Source: Alteromonas sp. KC3 (GTDB lineage Bacteria; Pseudomonadota; Gammaproteobacteria; Enterobacterales; Alteromonadaceae). From it: a DNA stretch of 64,000 nt. The stretch is taken from the NCBI RefSeq assembly GCF_016756315.1, contig NZ_AP024235.1, positions 1,922,001 to 1,986,000 of the forward strand, read 5' to 3'. Position 1 is the stretch's first letter; each line of letters starts with the position of its first letter. The notes below the pieces were generated by a model that ran no database searches, was not told the origin of the DNA, and saw only the letters and a list, made by a program, of their open reading frames with translations. Position numbers and translations under genes: made by a program. Positions 7,975 through 16,653 of this stretch are shown here, one piece after another.

Positions 7975-8977
7975 AAATACCTTGGCTCTTAGGTGGAAGG
8001 CGATCTGACAAATAACGTTGCGTTGCACTTTTAAAGGGCTGCGTATCAAGTGTGTGGACTACCACTCCGTTGTCAATAAACCAACGTTTGAGCTGGAGTT
8101 CTTCCAGCTTTATATCTCGAGATGCGCGAGTTGATGCTTCTTCTAGTAGACCTAATAAAACGCCCTGGTCCTTCTTGGAAAGCTCGTTCAAAAACCGGCT
8201 ATTGGTAATGGTGAGTATTGAGCCAAGTATATGACCTGTTAAATTAATATGGGTTTGCACCTCATATAATTTTTTAGCGGAAATAGTCGGCAACGGGTTT
8301 TCTTGTGCATCTACTACCCCTTGTTGTAGCGCTAAGTACACCTCTGAAAAGGCAATAGGGCTGGGCTTTGCCCCCAAAGAAAGAGGAAAAATGTGGTAAA
8401 CCTTTGCACCTGGAACACGTATTTTTAGCCCCTGTATATCTTCGGGTGTATTTATTTGACGGTTTGCCGTCATGTGTCTGGTTCCATAATAAGTAACGCT
8501 TGCGATACGATTTCCACGAGCAAGCTCGCTGTAGTCTTCCGACATATCAAGGAATATTGAGGACTTAAAAAAACGTTGCCAATGAGAGATGTCATCAAAA
8601 ATGTAGGGTAATTCAGAGAGGCCCAACGGAGGGTGAGTTTGCGCCGCAAAACTGATACCAGTGTAGATAATATCTACAGTACCTAAACTAAGACTCTGAT
8701 TGAGATGACCCTCTTTCCCTAATAAAGAAGATGGATAGACGAGAATCTTGTACCTTCCATTAGTTTCTTCGTAAAAGCGCTCACTAGCCCATACTGCCCA
8801 CTTATGAAGGGGATGAGAGGCTTCGTACACATGCGCCCAGCGCACTATTCTTGCGTTTGATGAAGCTGTATGAGGCTCAGCTGCGCGTACTTCCATAGAA
8901 ATCCCTATCGCGATACCAATGCTTGCAACCCAACAAGCGGAATATAGATAGCGCAAAACGACTAGCCAAACTTTCAT
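7952..8977 (-). CDS. dctP: TRAP transporter solute-binding protein (DctP family)
   Basis: A 341-residue periplasmic binding protein with an N-terminal signal peptide (hydrophobic core to about residue 28, then a VRAAE cleavage region). Family features include RWAHVYEASHPLHKWA at the mature N-terminus, the LKIRVPGAKVYHIF segment with the Arg that usually clamps the substrate carboxylate, and AFSEVYLALQQGVVDAQENPL. It is first in the dctPQM operon, with a TTGTTAACAA box 41 bases before its start, so uptake is probably co-regulated with the agar genes. A carboxylated ligand (sugar acid) is expected from the family; the exact ligand is not known. Confidence 0.92.
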   Translation of the reverse strand: MKVWLVVLRYLYSACWVASIGIAIGISMEVRAAEPHTASSNARIVRWAHVYEASHPLHKWAVWASERFYEETNGRYKILVYPSSLLGKEGHLNQSLSLGTVDIIYTGISFAAQTHPPLGLSELPYIFDDISHWQRFFKSSIFLDMSEDYSELARGNRIASVTYYGTRHMTANRQINTPEDIQGLKIRVPGAKVYHIFPLSLGAKPSPIAFSEVYLALQQGVVDAQENPLPTISAKKLYEVQTHINLTGHILGSILTITNSRFLNELSKKDQGVLLGLLEEASTRASRDIKLEELQLKRWFIDNGVVVHTLDTQPFKSATQRYLSDRLPPKSQGIYDNIQSL

Positions 8978-9017
8978 CGCAACGGTTTATCCTAATATTA
9001 ATTTGTATCACAGTTAA

Positions 9018-9027
9018 TTGTTAACAA
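9018..9027. promoter_or_regulatory. Agar-regulon operator, copy 2 (TTGTTAACAA)
   Basis: A perfect 10-bp palindrome, TTGTTAACAA, lies 41 bases upstream of the dctP start and is flanked by A/T. It is identical to the copies at 14073 and 17655. Placed this close to the start it probably overlaps the promoter of the TRAP operon. Confidence 0.6.
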
Positions 9028-9648
9028 AATAAACAAATGTTACGCTGTTGTAAAGTAATTTGGTTTCAATAATGAAACATCGATAAGCTTTTAAGAGGAT
9101 TACAAATAAATGAGTTGAGCCTCGCCAGGCGCAGAGAATTATGATTTTGCTCTTAGTACTCTATTTCAAATAGTGATATCGGAGTCGCTTTGGGTCTTTG
9201 CTGATGCTCGGGCAACGAGTTCGATAAATACAAGCAGTTTTCGCCAACGGCTTTTTGAAATGAGCAGTTTGGTACCAAACCCAATAGAGGTAAATCTCGA
9301 AAATGAGTTCAACCAAACGATAAATTTAGTGGGCTTCGTTAAACTCTCTCACTCAATCAGCGAAAAGATGATAGTTGAAAACTAGGCTATATTGACTATT
9401 GAGTGCGCACTAACCAGATAATAAGCGCTCAGTTTAATGTAGTTGCCAGGCGTAAAGTGTGGAAAGAAACGATAGAAAATTCGAGACTAATTCACTTTAG
9501 GATTCAGTGTGTTGGTCACAAAGTATTCAGGTTACCCAGAATTAAACACTGTTTTAGCAATAAGTAATTTATTAGTCTATTCCTATATGCTCAATTTCAC
9601 GGATAGATAACTATCGGAGACTGAGCATATAAGAAAAGGTATAACGTG
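9028..9648. other. 620-base gap between TRAP operon and anhydrogalactose operon
   Basis: No convincing gene is present. A plus-strand frame of 70 codons (GTG 9173 to 9385) contains protein-like text such as SFRQRLFEMSSLVPNPIEV, but it has no ATG, no ribosome-binding site and no family I recognise; it may be a remnant. A 10-bp inverted repeat, TATATGCTCA (9584-9593) with TGAGCATATA (9622-9631), encloses a second small hairpin (GATAG/CTATC). It lies just past the stop of the aldehyde dehydrogenase gene and could end that transcript, though no T-run follows on the minus strand. Confidence 0.35.
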
Positions 9649-11100
9649 CTAAATTGCCTCGTTCATATAAATAGTTTTTTTATCAAGGTACTGCTCTAGA
9701 CCGTATTGTCCGTCCTCGCCGCCCATTCCGCTTTTTTTCCAACCATTATGGAAACCTTGATGCTGCTCTCCGATACCTCTATTGACATACACTTCACCAA
9801 CCTCCATCTCTTCAATGGCCTGGTTTATATATGCAAGTGATTTAGTATATAAGTACGCGGATAGTCCGTATTCACTGTCATTTGTGTATGCAATAGCCTG
9901 GTCTATAGTGTCAATTTTGCAGATTGGCAAAATAGGGCCAAACGTTTCTTCGTGCATAAGTACGTTATCTTGTGCAACATTGCCCACCAATGTAGGTTCA
10001 AACCAGTGACCCTTCTCAAAGCCGTCAATACTTGTTTTACTGCCACCTGTGATAATTTCTGCGCCTTGTTCTAAACTCTTACCAAGTAGAGACGAAATAT
10101 TGTCAATCTCTCGAGCATTAACTTTCGGGCCCATTTGCGTTGTCGGCGACATTGGATCGCCTACCACTAATGCTCTGACTTTAGGGGTAAGCTTTTCAAT
10201 AAATTCATCATACACATTTGAATGAATATAAAGGCGCTCTGCACAGGTACAGACCTGACCACAATTAGCAAAACGGGTGTCTATTAGGTCGTTTACCGCT
10301 TTGTCTATATCAGCATCTTCCATAACAATAAAGGGCGCTTTACCACCCAATTCGAGCATTACAGGTATCATATGCTTACCAGCTGATTGATATATGTGCT
10401 GACCTGCCCGAGTACTACCTGTCATGGTAATAAGTTTGGTGATAGGGCTTTCGCACAGGTATTGACCTACTGAGCTTCCCGTACCGTTGATAATGTTGAG
10501 CACTCCTGCTGGAATTCCAGCTTGATTGGCCAATTCGCCAAGCATCAGTGTTGAAAGCGGAGTCTCTTCTGTAGGTTTTAACACCATAGTGTTTCCTGTT
10601 ACTAGGGCTGGGCCTATCTTTCTGCCAGCCAGCGCTAACGGAAAATTCCATGCTGTAATACCAACAACCACGCCGCGCGGTACTTTGTGAATATAAATTT
10701 TTTCGTTTTCGTTATCTGAGGGCAGAATGTCGCCGCTAATGGTGAGTGCATTGTCACATGCATAATCAATGAAACTAGCGGTTACAGCCACTTCCATTTC
10801 AGCCACGCCAATAAGTTTGCCCTGCTCCTGAACGATTAAAGGTGCTAGGGAAGGGGAGTTATCTCGTATGAGCTGTGCGAATTTTCGTAGCACGCTTGCT
10901 CTTTCTCTCGCCGTTTTTTTTGCCCATCCTTTTTGAGCCCGCTGTGCACTAATGAGCGCTTGCTCTGCATCATCTTCACAGCCTAGCGGCACTTCACCCA
11001 CTGCTTCGCTTGTTGAAGGATTTAAAACTGGAATAGACTCAGCGCAAGCTGATTCACAGTATTGGCCATTAATAAAATGCTTTTTATTGTATTTAAACAT
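9649..11100 (-). CDS. NAD(P)-dependent aldehyde dehydrogenase, probable 3,6-anhydro-L-galactose dehydrogenase
   Basis: A 483-residue ALDH-superfamily enzyme close in layout to E. coli lactaldehyde dehydrogenase AldA. The catalytic Cys284 is in [11 protein letters not shown], the general base Glu250 in LELGGK, and the nucleotide-site segments ITAWNFP and MTGSTRAG are present. In agar degraders an ALDH of this kind oxidises 3,6-anhydro-L-galactose to 3,6-anhydro-L-galactonate, the first step after GH117 releases the sugar. It is last of a four-gene minus-strand operon with the cycloisomerase, zinc dehydrogenase and KduD-like SDR, starting 3 bases after the SDR. The lactaldehyde reaction cannot be excluded from sequence; context favours the anhydrosugar. 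No signal peptide, so cytoplasmic. Confidence 0.85.
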   Translation of the reverse strand: MFKYNKKHFINGQYCESACAESIPVLNPSTSEAVGEVPLGCEDDAEQALISAQRAQKGWAKKTARERASVLRKFAQLIRDNSPSLAPLIVQEQGKLIGVAEMEVAVTASFIDYACDNALTISGDILPSDNENEKIYIHKVPRGVVVGITAWNFPLALAGRKIGPALVTGNTMVLKPTEETPLSTLMLGELANQAGIPAGVLNIINGTGSSVGQYLCESPITKLITMTGSTRAGQHIYQSAGKHMIPVMLELGGKAPFIVMEDADIDKAVNDLIDTRFANCGQVCTCAERLYIHSNVYDEFIEKLTPKVRALVVGDPMSPTTQMGPKVNAREIDNISSLLGKSLEQGAEIITGGSKTSIDGFEKGHWFEPTLVGNVAQDNVLMHEETFGPILPICKIDTIDQAIAYTNDSEYGLSAYLYTKSLAYINQAIEEMEVGEVYVNRGIGEQHQGFHNGWKKSGMGGEDGQYGLEQYLDKKTIYMNEAI

Positions 11101-11103
11101 GAA

Positions 11104-11865
11104 TTATCTTCCCATCCATCCGCCATCAACGAGCACAGTAGCGCCATTCATGTAGTCAGATGCCTTAGATGCTAAAAATACCGTTGGGCCCACAAAGTCA
11201 GTAGGCTCCCCCCAACGTCCTTGAGGTATACGACTTAGGATAGATGCCGCTCTTTGTGGGTCATTTCTTAGTGCCTCTGTATTGTCTGTGGCAATATAAC
11301 CAGGTGCTATCGCGTTAACGTTTATTCCTTGTCCTGCCCACTCATTAGCAAGTGCTTTTGTTAACTGCCCAATTGCTCCTTTGCTCGCGGCATAGCCAGG
11401 TACTGTTATTCCACCTTGGAAAGTTAATAATGAAGCTGTAAAAATGATTTTGCCAGACTTATTTGCAACCATACCTTTGCCTATCTCACGGCTAAGAATA
11501 AATTGAGCATTGAGATTAACTTCGATAACCTTATCCCAGTATTCATCACTGTGGTTCGTTGCTGGATCTCTTAGAATAGTACCGGCATTGTTCACTAATA
11601 TATCTATTTTTGGATGATCGCTTTTCACTTTTTCAATAAATTTATAAACGTCACCCCTGTTGCTGAAGTCACACTGATAAGCCGAAAAGCGCTTTCCTGA
11701 TCCAACAACGCCCTTTTCAGTTTCACTACCATGAGTTAGTGAGGCTGAAACTCCTATAATATCAGCGCCAGCTTGTGCCAATCCTATTGCCATCGCTTGA
11801 CCTATGCCTCTGCTGCAGCCGGTCACCAATGCTGTTTTCCCTTCTAAACTAAACAGTTCGCTCAT
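11104..11865 (-). CDS. KduD-like short-chain dehydrogenase, probable 2,5-diketo-3-deoxygalactonate 5-reductase
   Basis: A 253-residue classical SDR. The NAD(P) motif is TGCSRGIG (15-22), VNNAG follows, and the catalytic Ser145, Tyr158 and Lys162 (YAASK) are in place. The sequence strongly resembles KduD, including TASLLTFQGGITVPGY, NVNAIAPGYIAT and the end NGATVLVDGGW. KduD interconverts 2-keto-3-deoxygluconate (KDG) and its 5-keto form. In the anhydrogalactose pathway the same chemistry reduces 2,5-diketo-3-deoxygalactonate to KDG, the second half of a C5 epimerisation whose first half would be the adjacent zinc dehydrogenase. The start codon overlaps the dehydrogenase stop by one base (TAATG), indicating translational coupling. 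Confidence 0.85.
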   Translation of the reverse strand: MSELFSLEGKTALVTGCSRGIGQAMAIGLAQAGADIIGVSASLTHGSETEKGVVGSGKRFSAYQCDFSNRGDVYKFIEKVKSDHPKIDILVNNAGTILRDPATNHSDEYWDKVIEVNLNAQFILSREIGKGMVANKSGKIIFTASLLTFQGGITVPGYAASKGAIGQLTKALANEWAGQGINVNAIAPGYIATDNTEALRNDPQRAASILSRIPQGRWGEPTDFVGPTVFLASKASDYMNGATVLVDGGWMGR

Positions 11866-12893
11866 TATTGTACCTCCTCAATAAGCGACACAAGCGCTTT
11901 CATACCCGAAGGGTTTCCGTCCATCGACTTAAACGCATCTCCAATGTTTGATAATTGGTTTACTGAGCTAATGAAAGGGGCTAAATCTAACGACTCATTT
12001 GCAATTAAGGATATTGCGTGTTCAAAGTCTTCGTGCTCATATACGCGAGCACCTAAAAGCTCGAGCTCTTTCCAGAAAAACTTAAACAAATCTACTTGTG
12101 GCTTTTGGGAGTGAATAGCTACCATGCAAATACGCCCCCTTACTGCCGCAATTTCCGTCATTACATCAACAGCGGCTTGCACACCTGATACTTCAAAAAC
12201 AACATCAGCGCCCTTGCCATTTGTCCATGTATTTACCTGCTCAATGACATCTTGGTTAATAGGGTCAACAGTTTTTATACCGTTATTTTCAGCAAATTTT
12301 CGGCGCGTGTCATTTACTTCAGAAATCATTACGTTAGCGCCTTTAGCTTTAGCAACTAAAGCCACTAATTGTCCAATAGGGCCACCGCCAATAACGATAA
12401 CATCTTCATTTTGAGAAACACGTGCACGTGAAACATCGTGACATGCAACAGCAAGAGGCTCTACCAGTGCCCCCATTTTTAACGAAACATTACTTGGTAA
12501 CTTATGTAATGTTCTTGCTTTAACTGTCCAAGAGCTCTGGAAGGCTCCAGGAGTGTCTATCCCCATGAATTTTAAGTTTTGACAAACGTGCGAGTGTCCG
12601 GCTTTACATGCTGGACACTCAAGACAATAATCCAACGGTCTTACTACCACATTATCGCCCAGTGCTACGTTAGTAACTCCTTGTCCAATTTCCGCTACTA
12701 CACCTGACATTTCGTGACCGATAATTTGAGGTGGCGAAACTCGTGCATCCATGACACCATGGTAAATGTGCATGTCAGTACCGCAAATACCCACATATCC
12801 TACATTCAATCGAACTTCGCCAGGCCCTGGTGGAATAGCCGTTCCGGACTGGACGTTAAACGTCTTGTTACCTATATACTGTGCTGAAAACAT
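11865..12893 (-). CDS. Zinc-dependent dehydrogenase, probable 2-keto-3-deoxy-L-galactonate 5-dehydrogenase
   Basis: A 342-residue medium-chain (MDR) alcohol dehydrogenase. The catalytic zinc site is Cys37 (ICGTDMHIY) and His60-Glu61 (GHEMSG), the structural zinc cysteines are C90, C93, C96 and C104, and the Rossmann motif is VIGGGPIG. It resembles sorbitol/threonine/L-galactonate dehydrogenases. Between a cycloisomerase that makes 2-keto-3-deoxy-L-galactonate and a KduD-like reductase, oxidation of C5 to 2,5-diketo-3-deoxygalactonate is the expected reaction. This follows the pathway known from agar-degrading bacteria; the substrate is inferred from context. Confidence 0.83.
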   Translation of the reverse strand: MFSAQYIGNKTFNVQSGTAIPPGPGEVRLNVGYVGICGTDMHIYHGVMDARVSPPQIIGHEMSGVVAEIGQGVTNVALGDNVVVRPLDYCLECPACKAGHSHVCQNLKFMGIDTPGAFQSSWTVKARTLHKLPSNVSLKMGALVEPLAVACHDVSRARVSQNEDVIVIGGGPIGQLVALVAKAKGANVMISEVNDTRRKFAENNGIKTVDPINQDVIEQVNTWTNGKGADVVFEVSGVQAAVDVMTEIAAVRGRICMVAIHSQKPQVDLFKFFWKELELLGARVYEHEDFEHAISLIANESLDLAPFISSVNQLSNIGDAFKSMDGNPSGMKALVSLIEEVQ

Positions 12894-12902
12894 AATTATT
12901 CC

Positions 12903-14054
12903 TTACATGACCTTATGCGGTGAAAGTTTTTCTTTATCAAAAATTACGCCTACACCGATGACATTTGGCGCAACGGCAAAGCCGTCTTTATCTAAAGTGA
13001 CCGGGTGCTTCGTATAAGCATCTATGGGGAACGAGTGGTATTCCATCATTCCTGCATTAGGTTGGGAAGCCATCAATGATACGTGAAGCTCCTGCATTCC
13101 ATGACTACAAACTTTCAGGTTATTTATATGAGCGAGGCTCGCAACTTTTAACCAGCCAGTAATCCCGCCAATATTCGATGCATCGGGTTGAAGGTACGAG
13201 AGTTTTGATTGATTGATGGCATAATTAAACTCATACAACGTATGTAAATTCTCGCCCATTGCTAGAGGGATGTTGGTAGCACATGCAATGCGTGAATAGC
13301 TTTGATAGTCGTCTGGGATTGTCGGTTCTTCAAACCAATGAATATTGTATTTTTCAATGGCGTTGGCAAATCGAATAGCATGTTCAGGAGACATAGAATA
13401 GTTGGCGTCAACCATAAAAGCGACGCTGTCTCCGATGTGATTTCGAACTGCTGCGACACGGGCAATATCTTCATTTATATCAGGCTTACCCACTTTTATT
13501 TTTACTGCCTTGAACCCTTTTTTCAAATATCCGTCTACGTTTGATATAAGCTTTTCTTCATTGAAATTAAGGTCTATTCCTCCAGCGTAGCAAGGGGTCC
13601 TATCTGAAAAACCGCCCGCTAGACGCCAAAGGGGTTGTTTGATGCGCTTGCAGCGAATGTCCCACAAGGCAATATCAACGGCAGATATCGCAAAACTTAC
13701 TAAACCACCACGACCCACATAGTGCAATGCATATTGCATTTGCTCCCAGATAGACTCAACGCAATCAGCATCTTTACCTACCAAAAATTTGGCTAAGTCA
13801 TATTTTAAAAGGCTGAATATAGCTTGTCCGCCTTTACCACCTGTATAGGTATAGCCAGTGCCTTGGGTACCATCTCCGCATGTCACTGTGCACGTAATTA
13901 ACTCAAAATGTGTATGGTCACCGTGTTTTGCGTCGCTTAACACTTCGGGGAGTGGGATAACGTAATAACTAACCTCCACATCTTTGATACCACTGGCAGA
14001 AACGTGATTTGTACTTAAAGGGATTGCTGTCACTTTCGCATCCTTATAAAACAT
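12903..14054 (-). CDS. Enolase-superfamily 3,6-anhydro-L-galactonate cycloisomerase
   Basis: A 383-residue member of the mandelate racemase branch of the enolase superfamily. The barrel catalytic lysines are K185-x-K187 (AVKIKVGK), the magnesium ligands are D216 (MVDANYS), E242 (FEEP) and E268 (MGEN), D291 follows, and the acid/base His318 is in CSHGMQ. In agar catabolism such an enzyme opens 3,6-anhydrogalactonate to 2-keto-3-deoxy-L-galactonate. It is first in the four-gene minus-strand operon, divergent from the GH50 agarase gene, with a TTGTTAACAA palindrome 18 bases before its start. The superfamily is certain. The specific cycloisomerase role rests on context; a galactonate or fuconate dehydratase is the alternative. 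Confidence 0.85.
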   Translation of the reverse strand: MFYKDAKVTAIPLSTNHVSASGIKDVEVSYYVIPLPEVLSDAKHGDHTHFELITCTVTCGDGTQGTGYTYTGGKGGQAIFSLLKYDLAKFLVGKDADCVESIWEQMQYALHYVGRGGLVSFAISAVDIALWDIRCKRIKQPLWRLAGGFSDRTPCYAGGIDLNFNEEKLISNVDGYLKKGFKAVKIKVGKPDINEDIARVAAVRNHIGDSVAFMVDANYSMSPEHAIRFANAIEKYNIHWFEEPTIPDDYQSYSRIACATNIPLAMGENLHTLYEFNYAINQSKLSYLQPDASNIGGITGWLKVASLAHINNLKVCSHGMQELHVSLMASQPNAGMMEYHSFPIDAYTKHPVTLDKDGFAVAPNVIGVGVIFDKEKLSPHKVM

Positions 14055-14071
14055 ATATTCATCAATTGTAC

Positions 14072-14083
14072 ATTGTTAACAAT
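14072..14083. promoter_or_regulatory. Agar-regulon operator, copy 3 (ATTGTTAACAAT)
   Basis: A perfect 12-bp palindrome in the divergent promoter between the cycloisomerase operon (18 bases away) and the GH50 agarase. The centre is TTAA with no CG, which argues against a typical LacI operator. It is identical over 12 bp to the copy at 17654. Confidence 0.65.
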
Positions 14084-14229
14084 TAATAGCAAACTTTTGA
14101 TTTGTGGGGAAGAGTGAATTTACAATTGGGTGAAAATTGCAACGCTAAATTTACAATTTTTTTCTATGTCGTTGATTGTGTTGTTAATATTTATTGAAGA
14201 GATTACTTAAAGAATAGCTTTTTTGTAAA

Positions 14230-14250
14230 ATGTTAACAAAGTTGTTGACA
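14230..14250. promoter_or_regulatory. Degenerate operator and promoter region of the GH50 agarase gene
   Basis: ATGTTAACAA (14230-14239) is one base from the regulon palindrome. The overlapping TTGTTGACAG (14241-14250) has the same outline and contains a TTGACA box. TATTAT at 14255-14260 could be a -10. This pair of degenerate sites sits 60-80 bases before the agarase start, so the gene probably has its own operator in addition to copy 3. Confidence 0.35.
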
Positions 14251-14308
14251 GTTGTATTATAGAAAGTAAGGTTTTTGGTAAGACGAATGATATTTTTCAA
14301 GGGTTATT

Positions 14309-16648
14309 ATGACTATTCGAACCAGGTTTGGCGTGGTTGCCACGTGTGTTTTGGCTGCGGTTGGGCTTCAGGCGTGCGCAAAGCGCGAAGCATATTTAAT
14401 TACTGACACGAAAGAGTTGGCTTCGCAACATGAAAGTAATACTTCACACGACATGCTTGAGTCGATGGTTACGTTAAATGAAGACACTAAAAGCTTGATA
14501 AACGCTAATGCAGTAGATTGGCAAATTTCAACCGCAGACGATGGAGAAGGGCAACTCAATATAAAATTTAACGCAGCATCAGCAAATAAACCATTTTTAA
14601 CTATTAATGCTGAGTCGACGTGGGATTTTAGTTTGAATGACACGGTCGCCGTAGTAATGGATATTGATAACCCGAGCAGTGAGCCTGTACACCTTCATGT
14701 AGCCCTAACTGATGTGCACGGGAAAAAACACAATCGCAATAGCGCTATACCTCCTCATTCTTCTGCATCTTATTATTCTTTGATAAAAGGGGAGAATGTT
14801 TCCTTGGATACTGGTATGCGTTCAAACCCCAAACATTGGGACACCGACTATACTCAGCTAATATGGAGAACGGGCTCAAAAGAGATAGATGTCAGTAAAA
14901 TCAAATCAATTACCTTCCAAGTGATGGGGGTAATGGCCGATAAATATATCACAGTAAGAGATATTAGAGCAGTACGCCCAACCTCTTTTATTCAAGATTC
15001 GGTGAAGCACATTGTCGACGAATTTGGCCAAAACAATAAAATTGATTTTGAAGGCAAAGTAACCTCTACCGACGATTTGCGACAACATTTCAAAGAAGAA
15101 AGCGTTGAACTTCAAGCGCAAGTTCCCACTGATAGGAGCAAATTTGGTGGGTATCTCAATGGACCAAAATTAGAAAGTACGGGGTATTTTCGCACTGAAA
15201 AGCATGATGGAAAATGGGCCCTTGTAGACCCCGAAGGGTATTTGTTTTTCTCCACAGGAATAGCCAATGTTCGAATGGCAAATACATCTACTATCACCGG
15301 GTTTGATGTGCCTGACGCCTATGTTAAATCACGGGCGAGTACTGATTTAACGCCTGAAGATTCAATGGGCCTCAATAGGCTGAGTAATGCAGCAGCGGAG
15401 CATCGCTTCGAGGCATCTGCCATACGTGCCAATATGTTTACTTCCTTACCCGATTATAATGAAGATTTAGGTAACTTTTATGGCTATCGACGCTCTGTGC
15501 ATACGGGAACGATCGACAAAGGCGAAACCTACAGTTATTACATGGCGAATTTGTCTAGGAAATTTGGAGACATGAGGGTAGACGGAGTACTAGATAAGTG
15601 GGAGTCACATACGGTTAACCGTATGCAAAGCTGGGGTTTCACTTCGTTTGGTAACTGGATTGATACGCGTTTTTACGACAATGACAACTTCCCATATTTT
15701 GCTAATGGCTGGATAATTGGTGATTTCAAAACGGTAAGCTCAGGCAATGACTATTGGGCGCCTATTCCCGACCCTTTTGATAAAAAGTTCGTTGAACGAA
15801 CTGACGCTACAGTGAAACAGATAGCGCTAGAAGTTAAAGATAGCCCTTGGTGCGTAGGAGTGTTTATCGATAACGAAAAGAGTTGGGGGATTATGGGGAG
15901 CCCCGAATCTCAATTCGGTCTAATAGCGGGTACGATGGCGCTTAATGCAAGCGATAGTCCTGCAAAAACAGCTTTTGTTGAGTGGCTAAAAAATAGATAC
16001 GAAAACATCCAGACTCTAAACAAAAATTGGGATGTATCCTTCGTTAGCTTTGACGAATTAAATGAAGGCTTTGCAATCAACTTTAATTCAACGGAGGCAA
16101 TTCAAGACTACAGTGAACTTCTCACCTTTTATGCGGAAGCCTATTTTAAAACGGTAGCTGATTCGATGGGTAAATACATGCCCAATCATCTCTATATGGG
16201 GGCTAGGTTTGCGGACTGGGGTATGACACCAGAACTGCGCAGGGCAGCTGCGAAGCATGTTGATGTAATGAGTTATAACTACTACAGAGAGGGTATTAAC
16301 CCTGTATTTTGGCATTTTCTAGAAGAGCTAGATATGCCTTCTATTATCGGAGAGTTTCATATGGGAGCCTTGGATTCTGGTTTATTCAACCCAGGTTTAA
16401 TTGGAGCTCATACACAAGAAATACGTGGGCAAATGTACGAAACTTATATGAACTCTGTAATCGATAATCCTTATTTTGTAGGGGCTCACTGGTTTCAGTA
16501 CATTGACTCTCCAATTGCAGGGCGCGCTTATGATGGAGAAAACTACAACGTAGGTTTTGTCTCAGTTGCAGATATTCCATACAAGCCATTTATTAAATCT
16601 GTCAAGCAAGTCAACTACTCGTTATATCAACGTAGGTTTGAGAAGTGA
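14309..16648 (+). CDS. GH50 beta-agarase, lipoprotein
   Basis: A 779-residue glycoside hydrolase of family 50. It carries a lipoprotein signal (lipobox LQAC near residue 23), an N-terminal carbohydrate-binding-like beta domain (to about residue 250), then a TIM-barrel opening with GYFRTEKHDGKWALVDPEGY. The two expected catalytic glutamates are E523 (FIDNEKSWG, acid/base) and E682 (IIGEFHMG, nucleophile). GH50 enzymes cut beta-1,4 links of agarose, many releasing neoagarobiose from chain ends. Membrane anchoring would place it in the periplasm or on the outer membrane, feeding disaccharide to the importer and the cytoplasmic GH117. The start follows a presumed regulon promoter; the next gene overlaps or abuts its stop. 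Confidence 0.93.
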   Translation: MTIRTRFGVVATCVLAAVGLQACAKREAYLITDTKELASQHESNTSHDMLESMVTLNEDTKSLINANAVDWQISTADDGEGQLNIKFNAASANKPFLTINAESTWDFSLNDTVAVVMDIDNPSSEPVHLHVALTDVHGKKHNRNSAIPPHSSASYYSLIKGENVSLDTGMRSNPKHWDTDYTQLIWRTGSKEIDVSKIKSITFQVMGVMADKYITVRDIRAVRPTSFIQDSVKHIVDEFGQNNKIDFEGKVTSTDDLRQHFKEESVELQAQVPTDRSKFGGYLNGPKLESTGYFRTEKHDGKWALVDPEGYLFFSTGIANVRMANTSTITGFDVPDAYVKSRASTDLTPEDSMGLNRLSNAAAEHRFEASAIRANMFTSLPDYNEDLGNFYGYRRSVHTGTIDKGETYSYYMANLSRKFGDMRVDGVLDKWESHTVNRMQSWGFTSFGNWIDTRFYDNDNFPYFANGWIIGDFKTVSSGNDYWAPIPDPFDKKFVERTDATVKQIALEVKDSPWCVGVFIDNEKSWGIMGSPESQFGLIAGTMALNASDSPAKTAFVEWLKNRYENIQTLNKNWDVSFVSFDELNEGFAINFNSTEAIQDYSELLTFYAEAYFKTVADSMGKYMPNHLYMGARFADWGMTPELRRAAAKHVDVMSYNYYREGINPVFWHFLEELDMPSIIGEFHMGALDSGLFNPGLIGAHTQEIRGQMYETYMNSVIDNPYFVGAHWFQYIDSPIAGRAYDGENYNVGFVSVADIPYKPFIKSVKQVNYSLYQRRFEK

Positions 16649-16653
16649 TTATT

